Shown in pieces: positions 32,890-41,141 of a stretch of 64,000 nt of DNA. A program made the position numbers and the translations under genes. A model generated the notes under the pieces. It saw only the letters and a program-made list of their open reading frames with translations. It had not been told where the DNA came from and ran no database searches. Positions within the stretch are counted from its first letter, which is position 1, and each line of letters opens with the position of its first letter. This DNA comes from Fibrobacter sp. (GTDB lineage Bacteria; Fibrobacterota; Fibrobacteria; Fibrobacterales; Fibrobacteraceae), in NCBI GenBank assembly GCA_017503015.1, contig JAFVTX010000050.1, positions 1 through 64,000 on the forward strand, in the 5' to 3' direction.

Positions 32890-33076
32890 AAATACCAGTG
32901 AATTTTTTTGCGATTGTGGATGTATCACTTGGAACATATATCCATTGCAAGAAAGATTTTGATGATTCCAATAACGCCTGTTACACAATTGACACAGAAT
33001 ACATCTACAAAAAAATGTCTACTTGTGGCACCAATTTACGTCCTCAAAGAAAGTCTTCTTTCAACCACACGGTCCT
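32890..33076. other. AT-rich spacer, probably further degenerate coding sequence
   Basis: No intact ORF with a plausible start is seen. All minus-strand frames carry stops, and short peptide-like stretches suggest this is the decayed 5' part of the GNAT-like remnant. Confidence 0.35.
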
Positions 33077-35320
33077 CTAATCCTTTATGCAACGTATATT
33101 CAGAAATATATCAGGCAGGTTATACAGACGTTCTTTCGAAATGTATAGAGTACGATTAATCATGATGTAAACAAATTGGTTGTATTCATCTATTGTAGAC
33201 GTCCAAAATCTGTTTCCAAATGGATAGACGGAGAATCCAAATTTATCGTTTCCACCGCCATCTCTCCAAAGTAATTTTGAACTAAGTGAGCGTCCGGCAT
33301 GATTTCCTCCTGCATTCCATTGTCTTCCACCGGCCACAGATATCAATTTATTCCATTCCGATTCCGTTGGCAAATGCCATCCTTCCGGGCATATTCCTCG
33401 CAAAGGATGTTTCAAAAAGAGTTCTTGTTGTTTGCGGTTCTGATTCTGAAAATCCGCTTCTGATATATTCAATGCTGCAAAGCCGTTATAGAGCCTACCA
33501 AAAAGATTGCATACATTTTCATTGTTGTCAGTACATTTGCTGTTTTTTAATGCAGGCTCACTTCCGTAATAATTGAGATTTTCGGCCATCCAAACTTGGT
33601 CTCCAATTTGTACAGAACGATACACATGGTCATCTCTAAAATCTTTAAAGTAAGTGTAGTGGGGAATTATTTCCCCAGCTATGATTTTCCCAGGAGCAAA
33701 TTGCAAATTTTTAGTATTTACTTCTGTTGTATTTTGCCATTCTTCATCAAAACAGACTGTAAGAGCATATTCAGTCAATTCATTTTCTTTAGTACATATT
33801 CCAACTTCTTTTTCTACAAGATAGGGTTTTCTCAGTAATTTCTTTTTTCGTTCACATACAAGTGTGGTAGAATCTGTTCCATTGAAATAGGATATCATCC
33901 AATTTGATTCTGCATCATTACAGAGGTCCTGACCGATGGAATCAAGCAACGCTGGTTCAGGATTTATTAATTTGCCTCTATGTTTATCACAAATAAACAA
34001 ATCGGAATTAATTTTTTTCACCCAACTAAATTTAGGATTTTCACAAGATTTATGACTAGCCAATTCAAATTGGTCTAGACGACGATATTTACCTGTTTGT
34101 GCATTACACAGAAATGGAGTAGTCGCTGTTTCGCTGTATTTCAATCCAGTAGGTAGTTCCTTGATTTGAGCTGAGTCGCCTGTTGTACAGGTTAAATCCA
34201 AATAATGAGGATAATCGTTTAAAATCTGAGAACAAGAAAAAATATTGACCCCAAAATTTTCTTCAACATATTTATCTATAGCAGGAAACAATATGCAAGC
34301 TCCCTTCACATTTGAGAGCGGTATGTCACCATAGCTCGCATAATAATCCGTTATTTTTTTTGCAAGTTCTTTTTCTTCAATTTTTTCATATTTTTGAACA
34401 AATTTAACTTTTTCAATCCATACATCATCCATTTCAAACCATGGAGTCTTTTCTAGTTCGAGGCTGAATTTTCTTATTATATTTTCAAAAGGCTTTTGTG
34501 TTCTTTTCACCTTCATTTTCTTAGTAACATCTACTTCGATTTTTCCGGAAATACATTCTTTTTTCATATTCTTTGAGAATTCATCTAAATAAGAAAGACA
34601 TTTCTTTTTTTTCTTGGCTGATCCGTCAAAAGAACAAATTATTGACTCACGAAAATAGCCCTTACTATGATGATACTGAGCGTCATTTTCTATAGAAGCC
34701 TTGATAACCGAGTATATTCCTTCCCACTTTTCGAGACACTCTTTCTTGGGCAACTTTTCCTTGACAACCGTATCAATTTCTGCAGTGATAGGGAATTCGA
34801 CAAGACCCTTTTGGTCCAATTCTTTCAAATAGTTCAACTGGCTTTCCATATCTAACTTGCTTACGTATAAACTACACACGCTTATATTTTCTTTCGAGTT
34901 GCAGAAATTACCTTTGTAATGATCTATATCTTCCATAGAAGTTGATTTCATCCAATCAATACATGCGCTCACATCAAATTCCGATTTTCCAGAACAAATT
35001 TGAGCGATGTATTTATCTACAAATTCAGGAGAGCATTCAGAAGATTCATCCTTGCTACAATTATTGTATTTGTCTAGACCTAGTATCCATTTATACCCTG
35101 TTAACGGGCCACCATAAATAAATTCAGCATCTTTAATAGATAAGGATGCCGGCAAGTAAACTCCACGAACATTCATTTTTTGTTTTAAATTCTGCGCAGT
35201 CTTATAGTCGCCTTTATCAATGGCGTTTTTCAGGCCGGGATGAACTTCTGCTAGCACGTATGGCACTGATATGAACGCAAAGACAATTGCGAGCAGATGT
35301 CTGCATATTGCTATGGGCAT
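33077..35320 (-). CDS. Secreted protein with C-terminal FISUMP (TIGR02145) domain
   Basis: The protein has 747 residues and a strong ribosome site (AAGGAG 6 nt before the ATG). A signal peptide (MPIAICRHLLAIVFAFISVPYVLA) precedes about 530 residues of Lys/Glu/Cys-rich sequence with no recognised family. The C-terminal ~180 residues are the Fibrobacter succinogenes major paralogous domain: VYRSVQIGDQVWMAENLNY, GRLYNGFAA, GICPEGWHLPTESEWNKL and a final FLNIRCIKD. The function of that domain is unknown. The gene is much more AT-rich than its neighbours and is preceded on its strand by copy B of the structured RNA. Confidence 0.88.
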   Translation of the reverse strand: MPIAICRHLLAIVFAFISVPYVLAEVHPGLKNAIDKGDYKTAQNLKQKMNVRGVYLPASLSIKDAEFIYGGPLTGYKWILGLDKYNNCSKDESSECSPEFVDKYIAQICSGKSEFDVSACIDWMKSTSMEDIDHYKGNFCNSKENISVCSLYVSKLDMESQLNYLKELDQKGLVEFPITAEIDTVVKEKLPKKECLEKWEGIYSVIKASIENDAQYHHSKGYFRESIICSFDGSAKKKKKCLSYLDEFSKNMKKECISGKIEVDVTKKMKVKRTQKPFENIIRKFSLELEKTPWFEMDDVWIEKVKFVQKYEKIEEKELAKKITDYYASYGDIPLSNVKGACILFPAIDKYVEENFGVNIFSCSQILNDYPHYLDLTCTTGDSAQIKELPTGLKYSETATTPFLCNAQTGKYRRLDQFELASHKSCENPKFSWVKKINSDLFICDKHRGKLINPEPALLDSIGQDLCNDAESNWMISYFNGTDSTTLVCERKKKLLRKPYLVEKEVGICTKENELTEYALTVCFDEEWQNTTEVNTKNLQFAPGKIIAGEIIPHYTYFKDFRDDHVYRSVQIGDQVWMAENLNYYGSEPALKNSKCTDNNENVCNLFGRLYNGFAALNISEADFQNQNRKQQELFLKHPLRGICPEGWHLPTESEWNKLISVAGGRQWNAGGNHAGRSLSSKLLWRDGGGNDKFGFSVYPFGNRFWTSTIDEYNQFVYIMINRTLYISKERLYNLPDIFLNIRCIKD

Positions 35321-35422
35321 ATAAACTCCTTGGTTAATTTCGTTGGAGTTCCGCCCCTGCTAGACAAGGAACTTCGCCAAATTTTGTATGAATACAAAAA
35401 AGGCGCAGATCGTTGCGTTTAC

Positions 35423-35640
35423 CTAGATGAGGCTGTGCATGCCTAATAGACGATAAACACAAACGACCCACGCCCCAAACGGGCTGTTGCCCTTGGTCTA
35501 TACGACCAAAAACCGACCGAAAAGTCGGCACGACAAACTGAAGCATACCGTAAAAACGGCATACCTGCGTGAGCGTTCGTCCTGTTCCCGTCTATTTGAA
35601 ATTTGCACATTTCATCTAGAGAACAAGAGCAAAAACTCTT
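35423..35640 (-). ncRNA. Candidate structured RNA, copy B
   Basis: Nested stems are visible: 35423-35430 with 35612-35619 (8 bp), 35434-35438 with 35605-35609 (5 bp) separated by a GGC/TT loop, 35445-35452 with 35589-35596 (8 bp), and ACGA-CCCACGC (35463-35473) with GCGTGAG and TCGT (35567-35580). Inside the last stem sit four small hairpins (GGGC/GCCC, TTGGTC/GACCAA, CCGAC/GTCGG, CCGT/ACGG). The plan matches 14577-14762 with different bases in the stems. A T-run follows on the minus strand (A-run 35396-35401), about 75 nt before the FISUMP start codon. Confidence 0.6.
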
Positions 35641-35756
35641 TCACTCTCTAAAAATAACTTAAATATGGGCAAAACGCTCAGCAAATTTACAAAAATAGAC
35701 GATTTTGTGAAGAAAACGGCTATTTTGAGCCAAATTGTAAAGCCTAAGGAGGATTT

Positions 35757-35868
35757 TGGGCGGGTGGGGGTAAGCGGGGCGTTGCGGGTGCGGCGTCTGA
35801 GCGCCCGCTAGAAGGGGTAGCGGAAAACGCTGCCAGGCGGTTGCAGCGAGGGGGAGCCTTCCCCCTTC
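35757..35868 (-). repeat. Large GC-rich intergenic repeat, copy B
   Basis: The reverse complement begins GGGGGA AGGC TCCCCC and includes the 23-bp block 35803-35825 identical to 11150-11172, then TCAGACGCC and CCCGCAAC. It lacks the REP insertion of copy A. Confidence 0.6.
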
Positions 35869-35917
35869 CACATCGGGACCTTGTCGGTGAACTTGCCTTC
35901 GGTATCGAGCGGGTCGA
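35863..35917 (-). repeat. Duplicated 55-bp fragment of ileS
   Basis: Positions 35863-35917 equal 31403-31457 inside ileS in the same orientation, with a single mismatch (35907 versus 31447). The fragment encodes nothing here. It is bounded on the left by the large repeat and on the right by a REP-like element starting GGTCGACAGGCTCA. Confidence 0.9.
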
Positions 35918-35955
35918 CAGGCTCACCGACATTGTAAGATCCCTGAGCTTGCCGA
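35911..35955. repeat. REP-like element (GGTCGACAGGCTCA...TGAGCTTGCCGAAGGG)
   Basis: Imperfect inverted repeat of a second REP type. Its left edge coincides with the end of the ileS duplicate. After it, TTAAATTTTCGGGCGTAAA (near 35994) resembles TTAAATTTTCGGCGGTAAA (near 32590), a further shared motif of unknown role. Confidence 0.5.
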
Positions 35956-36039
35956 AGGGATTGCACAATCCATCGCCAACGCAACCTAACGTTAAATTTT
36001 CGGGCGTAAAGATAGAAAAAGGAGCGAAAAGCGTTCTTT

Positions 36040-37401
36040 CTAGGGCTTGCTTTTTTCGTATTTTGCCCTTATCCACTCGGGGCTGCGGGCGCGGGTTTCA
36101 ATACTTACGCCGTCGATTACGCCATTCCAGGTCTCGGTCCTTATTTCGTTGCCGCCCACGCGGAATGGAACGCTCCGGTTCAGGTCATTTGGAACAAATT
36201 CCTGTGCATTGCCTACGGGCTTGCCGTTTACGAACATGCTCACCATGTGGTCCTTCGAAACGAGTACGAGGAACGCCCATTCTCCCACAGGGACGCTGCT
36301 TGAATCGCCGAAGAAAATGGCTTCGGGATAGTTGGGCATACTTTTCATTACGGTGAATGAACCGGTGTTCGACTCAAAATGCCACTGGAACCGCGACGTG
36401 GAATCGCTCCAGTAGGCGCGCTGGCAGAACAGGGCCTGGTGCTCTCCGTTTGGACCGTTCCATTTTGTCCACAGCGAAAGGGTGAAGTCTCCGCCAGTGG
36501 GGTTGAGGGTGTCCAGGTCTATATACTGCCCCGGTTCAAGCAGTACGCCATTGCCGCTTACGCCCTCTACATAATTTACACTGTCTGCAATTTTTCCGTT
36601 GTGGTCAAACACGTATTCGTCGCCGTTCATTTCGATGTCTATCGTGGTCCATCCGGTATTGGCCCCGCTTACGTCGTCGGCGTGGGAAGATGTGAATCCG
36701 TAGGTTTCCCCAAGCAGGTCAAGGTCTGGATTCCAAAGGTGTCCTCCGTAGTTCTCCAGTTGCGGAAGTACCAGCGTGTCGCCGGCGTCCTGTATCGAGA
36801 ACGGGATGTAACCCGTCACCGAAACACTTTCTGAATAAATTAACGTTTCTTGTATGCCGGGTGGAATCGAATCGAAACGGAAGGATCCGTCTGCCTGCAC
36901 TTCGGCCATGAGGCGTGTTCCGCCGATACGGACCAATCCAGACGTTGCACCAGAAATGCTTCCCCGGACAGCCTTGTTTGTGCCGATGCGGATTTCCTCT
37001 GTCTTTTGAGTTGGCGGGAGAGAAAGGCCCGAAAGTGCACCCGATTCGGCGTACAGGTAGAGCTCCGGCGTGGCCTGCTTGCCGATATGTTCATCGTCGG
37101 CGGGCATCTTGAATTCAAACTGGGCGTTGGAATCGGCAAAGGTTTCCAGGGAATCGACAATTTCAATGCCGTTGTCCCAATACAGCGCAAGCCGTGCGGC
37201 GGGCATTTTTTTGCCCTGCATGTTGACTACGGTTCCGCAGAATACTACCGAGTCTGGTTCCTGTGCAACAGAATTTCCGATATCGGTAACGCCGCCAGCC
37301 ACATCGTTGCTGTTTGAACAAGCGAGGAGGACAAGGGGTGCAGCAAGGGTGGGCATCCACCCACGGCAAGGTTGTCTAAGCCAAACTATCAAACGATTCA
37401 T
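36040..37401 (-). CDS. Lipoprotein with C-terminal LamG-like domain, partner of a TIGR02147 protein
   Basis: The protein has 453 residues. The signal region ends in LVLLAC (C28; a start at Met16 would give a more usual signal length). VAGGVTDIGN follows right after the lipobox. Residues about 50-220 contain two beta-rich carboxypeptidase-regulatory-like units (GTVVNMQGKKMPAARLALY, RGSISGATSGLVRI). Residues 230-450 form a concanavalin-type LamG fold (GVLLEPGQYIDLDTLNPTGGDFTLSLWTKWN, WAFLVLVSKDHMVSMFVNGKPVG), likely sugar-binding. The ATG overlaps the stop of the TIGR02147 gene in an ATGA, so they are translated together. Confidence 0.8.
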   Translation of the reverse strand: MNRLIVWLRQPCRGWMPTLAAPLVLLACSNSNDVAGGVTDIGNSVAQEPDSVVFCGTVVNMQGKKMPAARLALYWDNGIEIVDSLETFADSNAQFEFKMPADDEHIGKQATPELYLYAESGALSGLSLPPTQKTEEIRIGTNKAVRGSISGATSGLVRIGGTRLMAEVQADGSFRFDSIPPGIQETLIYSESVSVTGYIPFSIQDAGDTLVLPQLENYGGHLWNPDLDLLGETYGFTSSHADDVSGANTGWTTIDIEMNGDEYVFDHNGKIADSVNYVEGVSGNGVLLEPGQYIDLDTLNPTGGDFTLSLWTKWNGPNGEHQALFCQRAYWSDSTSRFQWHFESNTGSFTVMKSMPNYPEAIFFGDSSSVPVGEWAFLVLVSKDHMVSMFVNGKPVGNAQEFVPNDLNRSVPFRVGGNEIRTETWNGVIDGVSIETRARSPEWIRAKYEKSKP

Positions 37402-38243
37402 CCTTCGTCCTCCTTCGTGAGCATCTTGCTCATCGGGAACGCCACAAGCATCATTTCGTAAATACGCTCCACGTTGGTGTCGTTGGACGCGCGGGCTATA
37501 ATTTTTTTGCGGGCTTCCTCAAGAATTTCTACGGCGTAGTCATAGGAACTTTTGCTCATGGCAAGGGTCGTGAATGTAGCAAAGCGTTCGTCCTTGGGCA
37601 TGGATTCCACTGCACCTATGGCGTGCTGTATGTACTCGTGTCGGATTTGCCGGAGTGCAATGGGTGGAATTTCTGCGGCGTCCAGCATTTGCGAAGTCAG
37701 TTCGTAGCGGTCGCCCTCTTTTTTCAAGAGTCCCCATTCCAGCAGGTTTTTCACCGCCTTGCGGGCTTCTTCTGTCGTTATTTGCGGCGTGAGCGACCGT
37801 GCCAGCACGCGGTAGTCTTCGTGCCAGTCCAGGTCAACGGCGAGTTCGCGTATGATAGGGTAGTACCACTTGCTAAAGTAAGCCTGCTCGCGGGTGGTGA
37901 CATGGGTGAACTCGATCTGCTTGCGGATTTGCAGAATCTGTTTCCACGCCTGCTCCCGGATGTCCACCTGCTCTGCCTGGTTGTATTGCACCAGCGCCTC
38001 GAAGTATTCTTTTTGCAGGGGCTCGAAGTCCATGGCCTTCGAAATTTTCTCGATGGACTTGTGCGTAAGGTTGAATCGCCCGCGAATTACATTCAGGCAG
38101 TAAGAGGAACTGCTGAATCCGGCTTTTGCCGCAAAGAAACGGTGGGAAAACACGGAGCGCATTTTTTTCTGCTCTTCGAAATAATCCTGCATGAACTTGC
38201 GGAAATCGTCGTAGTCGAATAGATGTTCCAGTGCGATACTCAC
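37398..38243 (-). CDS. TIGR02147-family protein (putative HTH regulator)
   Basis: The protein has 281 residues. The N terminus (YDDFRKFMQDYFEEQKK, then FFAAKAGFSSSSYCLNVIRGRFNLTHKSIEKISKAMDF) reads like an XRE-type helix-turn-helix. The middle (YFEALVQYNQAEQVDIREQAWKQI, YPIIRELAVD) and C-terminal blocks fit TIGR02147/DUF4423, a family first seen as a large paralogous set in Fibrobacter. It has no signal peptide, so it is cytoplasmic. It overlaps a lipoprotein gene by 4 nt and is divergent from a secreted metallopeptidase gene with a palindrome between them. DNA binding is inferred, not shown. Confidence 0.82.
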   Translation of the reverse strand: MSIALEHLFDYDDFRKFMQDYFEEQKKMRSVFSHRFFAAKAGFSSSSYCLNVIRGRFNLTHKSIEKISKAMDFEPLQKEYFEALVQYNQAEQVDIREQAWKQILQIRKQIEFTHVTTREQAYFSKWYYPIIRELAVDLDWHEDYRVLARSLTPQITTEEARKAVKNLLEWGLLKKEGDRYELTSQMLDAAEIPPIALRQIRHEYIQHAIGAVESMPKDERFATFTTLAMSKSSYDYAVEILEEARKKIIARASNDTNVERIYEMMLVAFPMSKMLTKEDEG

Positions 38244-38314
38244 GCTCCAAAAGATATAAAATTTTTACACATAAATCAATAAATTTTGTAAATATTTAGT
38301 GTTTTTGATTTTAG

Positions 38315-38334
38315 TGTGTAATAAAAATTACACA
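38315..38334. promoter_or_regulatory. Palindrome TGTGTAAT-AAAA-ATTACACA
   Basis: A perfect 8-bp-arm inverted repeat in the AT-rich divergent spacer between the TIGR02147 gene and the metallopeptidase. A half-site TTACACA also occurs at 38265-38271. It is a candidate operator for the adjacent regulator. Confidence 0.5.
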
Positions 38335-38461
38335 AATGGAGGCGAAAATAGGTTTTTTACACGCTTTTAACACGGAATCTTTTTCTACAGGTGACAAAAA
38401 ACTGGGATTTGGGGCAAAGGGATTCTATTTATTGCGCAGGACAATGTCAGGAGTGTTATTT

Positions 38462-40984
38462 ATGCAGAAAAAAATGACAGGATGGATTATGCTGGCGGCA
38501 CTTGTCGCCGGAATGGGAGCGGATGTATTTGCCGCCAATGGCGATGCTTACACATGGCCCGGCTACCGCAGCGACTTGGATTACGACACAAAATCGAATC
38601 TGGGCGACATTCAGCCGCCGACCAAGTTCAATAACAATTGTTCGGGCGTTACCGGAAAGAAGGCCGGTAAATGGTGGGCGTTTTATTGGGGCAAGGACCG
38701 CGACAGCCGCATTACTGACGTGACAATTGATTCAATTCTCAAGAAGTACGATACTGACTTTGAGTATTTGTACAATGGGATGGGCTGGGCGCCGGATGCC
38801 CAGGCGCAAGAAGGCCAATACAGTGCCGTTTACTACTATGGCTCGGGTACATGTGCCGGTGGAGCAAAGGAAGACACGACGGGCGGTTGGCAGACATGGG
38901 TTGCGGGCTACACGGCCGTGGCAGCCTCGTTCTATCCGCTGTACAGTTTCAATACGAGTTGCCCTTACCACGATCGTGTGGCGCAGATGGATGCGATGAT
39001 TCACGAGGGAATACACTCGATGACGAACGGCTACCCCGGTGCAAAGGATGCGCACTGGTTTCAGGAAGCGGGTAACACATGGATTCAGCAGGATATGTTC
39101 AGTCACCGTGATGGCGTTTACAGCGGCATGGGGTTCCTGAATGCGGCGACGGTCATCGCTCCCTTCATGCCGATTGAAACATATTCGGGCTGGCTGATTG
39201 ACGGCACGTTCGGTGGTCCGGGCGGTGGTGCCGATAATGGCGGTGTTACGGGCAAGAATCAGAGGTACCTCTTGGGTGGCTCGCAGTACAGCAACATTTT
39301 CCCCACCTTCATGGGAACTTGGCTGGGTACGGGATCTGTCCGCTGGATTTACGGGAATGCTTACGGCAAAACAAAGTACTTGCTCGAAACGTACGCCCTC
39401 GACAAGGGGCTCGGCGAAGCGGGCGTTCGTCGCCTGATTACAGAATTCCGCGCAAGGCTTGCACTCCTGGACATGAAGAAATGGTCAAACGAGATCAAGT
39501 CCCTGCTGAATAATAATTTTGGTAGCAATACCTACTGGGAACAGGATTATTGGGACAACAAGAACTACAGCTACACCTGGAAAATGACACCGTACCAGAG
39601 CGTGACCGCGAACGGCGATTACCTCGTCCCGAACCAGGACATTACTCCGGGCTGGTCGGGCGCGAACTATATCCCGCTCAAGGTGCAGAGCGGAGCCAAG
39701 CAGGTGAGTGTGAGCTTTTACCCGAACGGCAGCAATTCCAACAATACCAACATGAATTTTTTGATTTGCTATCGCGCCACCGATGGGACCCCCGTTTACA
39801 GCGAACCTATTACCGGTGAAGGCACGGCGACGCTTCGGCTTGACAAGGCTCCTTCTTCGACAGGCGGGACGCAGATGGTCTTTGCCGTGGTTGTGAATAC
39901 CGACTTCCAATATACGGGCAATACGGAAATACGAAAAAAACACTATGACTACAAGTTGAAACTTGAAAGTGGCATCAGCGGTGCAGGTGATGCGTACACC
40001 AAGTATTACAACGACTTTAAGTTGGATTATGACTGGCCTGAAATTGGCGATAGCCCCACTCCCACGTCGAGCAGTTCTTCGGGAACGCCGGTATCCAGCA
40101 GTTCTTCCAGTGTGGTAACACCGGGCGGTTCCTCCAGCTCTGCGCAGCCCGCAAGTTCCAGTAGCGTCGTTATCGGCAGAGTCGATACATACAACGTGAA
40201 GGTGTCGCTCCCCATAGATGACAACTACACTCCCGTCACTGTAAACTTTGACGTGGCCGAGGTGGCCGCAAAGTTGGGGCTTTCCGCTTTGACTATTTCC
40301 CAGGCTACTTTCTTTGCCCAGGAATCCGACGGCACGGTTGTCACGAAATCCACGGCCAAGGAACCTGGACATTGGTTTGGCAAGGACGGTTCTGTGGTGG
40401 CATGGGGCGAAAAAGCCTATGTGTTTTCGGAGGCGGATGTTTCCAAGGGAACGCTTTCTATTGGGCATTACCCCAACCGCGTGAACAATGGCGAGACCTA
40501 CAGTTTTACGCAGGGGCTTTCCTATAACGGGAAACAGGTGCTGTTTAGGGTTTCGGTGACGCTCACTAACGGCAAGGATGGTGCCGAGATTGTTGTGGAA
40601 GAGTCCAGCAGTTCTACTGCTTCGTCTTCAGCCGGGCTAGCGGCTTCGAGTTCGTCGAGCGGTGCAAATGTAAGTTCGTCAAGTGCCGTCACCAGCGGGA
40701 TGGCGGTCCTTATGGATGGCTTGAACGGCCCGGCGAGGAACATGGGGGTTTCTTACCGGCACGGGATGATTATGGTGCAGTACTCGCTCCCCCAGAGGGA
40801 CAACGTGAAAATCAGCCTGTTTACGGGTTATGGCGCCCTTGTGGCGCAAGAAATCACGGGCCGGTTGAATGCCGGAGTGCACACGTATTCCTTTGACTTG
40901 GCGGGGCTACCTGCGGGCATGTACATCGTAAAGGTTTCCTCCGGCAGTTACCGTGAGGCAAGACCGATTAGCATTACACGCTAA
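38462..40984 (+). CDS. Secreted zinc metallopeptidase-like protein with Ser linkers, DUF4859 and T9SS-type sorting tail
   Basis: The protein has 840 residues from the ATG at 38462, with CAGGAG 9 nt upstream; the ORF stays open to 38336. A signal peptide (IMLAALVAGMGADVFA) is followed by a catalytic-looking region with HEGIH at 181-185 (HExxH pattern) and FQEAGN about 20 residues later, a gluzincin-like zinc site of the DUF6055 kind. Two Ser-rich linkers flank a domain like DUF4859 (VKVSLPIDDNYTPVTVNFDV to GKQVLFRVSVTL). The C-terminal ~75 residues (KISLFTGYGALVAQE, LAGLPAGMYIVKV) match type IX secretion sorting domains. It is likely exported to the surface. Confidence 0.8.
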   Translation: MQKKMTGWIMLAALVAGMGADVFAANGDAYTWPGYRSDLDYDTKSNLGDIQPPTKFNNNCSGVTGKKAGKWWAFYWGKDRDSRITDVTIDSILKKYDTDFEYLYNGMGWAPDAQAQEGQYSAVYYYGSGTCAGGAKEDTTGGWQTWVAGYTAVAASFYPLYSFNTSCPYHDRVAQMDAMIHEGIHSMTNGYPGAKDAHWFQEAGNTWIQQDMFSHRDGVYSGMGFLNAATVIAPFMPIETYSGWLIDGTFGGPGGGADNGGVTGKNQRYLLGGSQYSNIFPTFMGTWLGTGSVRWIYGNAYGKTKYLLETYALDKGLGEAGVRRLITEFRARLALLDMKKWSNEIKSLLNNNFGSNTYWEQDYWDNKNYSYTWKMTPYQSVTANGDYLVPNQDITPGWSGANYIPLKVQSGAKQVSVSFYPNGSNSNNTNMNFLICYRATDGTPVYSEPITGEGTATLRLDKAPSSTGGTQMVFAVVVNTDFQYTGNTEIRKKHYDYKLKLESGISGAGDAYTKYYNDFKLDYDWPEIGDSPTPTSSSSSGTPVSSSSSSVVTPGGSSSSAQPASSSSVVIGRVDTYNVKVSLPIDDNYTPVTVNFDVAEVAAKLGLSALTISQATFFAQESDGTVVTKSTAKEPGHWFGKDGSVVAWGEKAYVFSEADVSKGTLSIGHYPNRVNNGETYSFTQGLSYNGKQVLFRVSVTLTNGKDGAEIVVEESSSSTASSSAGLAASSSSSGANVSSSSAVTSGMAVLMDGLNGPARNMGVSYRHGMIMVQYSLPQRDNVKISLFTGYGALVAQEITGRLNAGVHTYSFDLAGLPAGMYIVKVSSGSYREARPISITR

Positions 40985-40996
40985 AGACTTTGCTAT

Positions 40997-41032
40997 CGGG
41001 TCCCGAAATTATCCATGGGACACGGGGACCCG
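40997..41032 (+). terminator. Inverted repeat after the metallopeptidase gene
   Basis: CGGGTCCC and GGGACCCG form a perfect 8-bp stem with a 20-nt loop, 13 nt after the stop. There is no clear T-run, so termination is only probable. Confidence 0.5.
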
Positions 41033-41080
41033 TATTATTCCAATTTGGAATATCATTTTTTGTAAAAATAATACTATCGT

Positions 41081-41110
41081 GTGACATTTCTGGCGCAAAG
41101 CGGGTATATT
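41081..41110 (+). promoter_or_regulatory. Promoter of the sugar porter gene
   Basis: GTGACA (41081-41086) and TATATT (41105-41110) with an 18-nt spacer. The expected transcript start near 41117 leaves room for GGGAGG before the ATG at 41142, which supports that start. Confidence 0.6.
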
Positions 41111-41141
41111 AGAGAAGATGGTTCAATTCAAGGGAGGCCTG

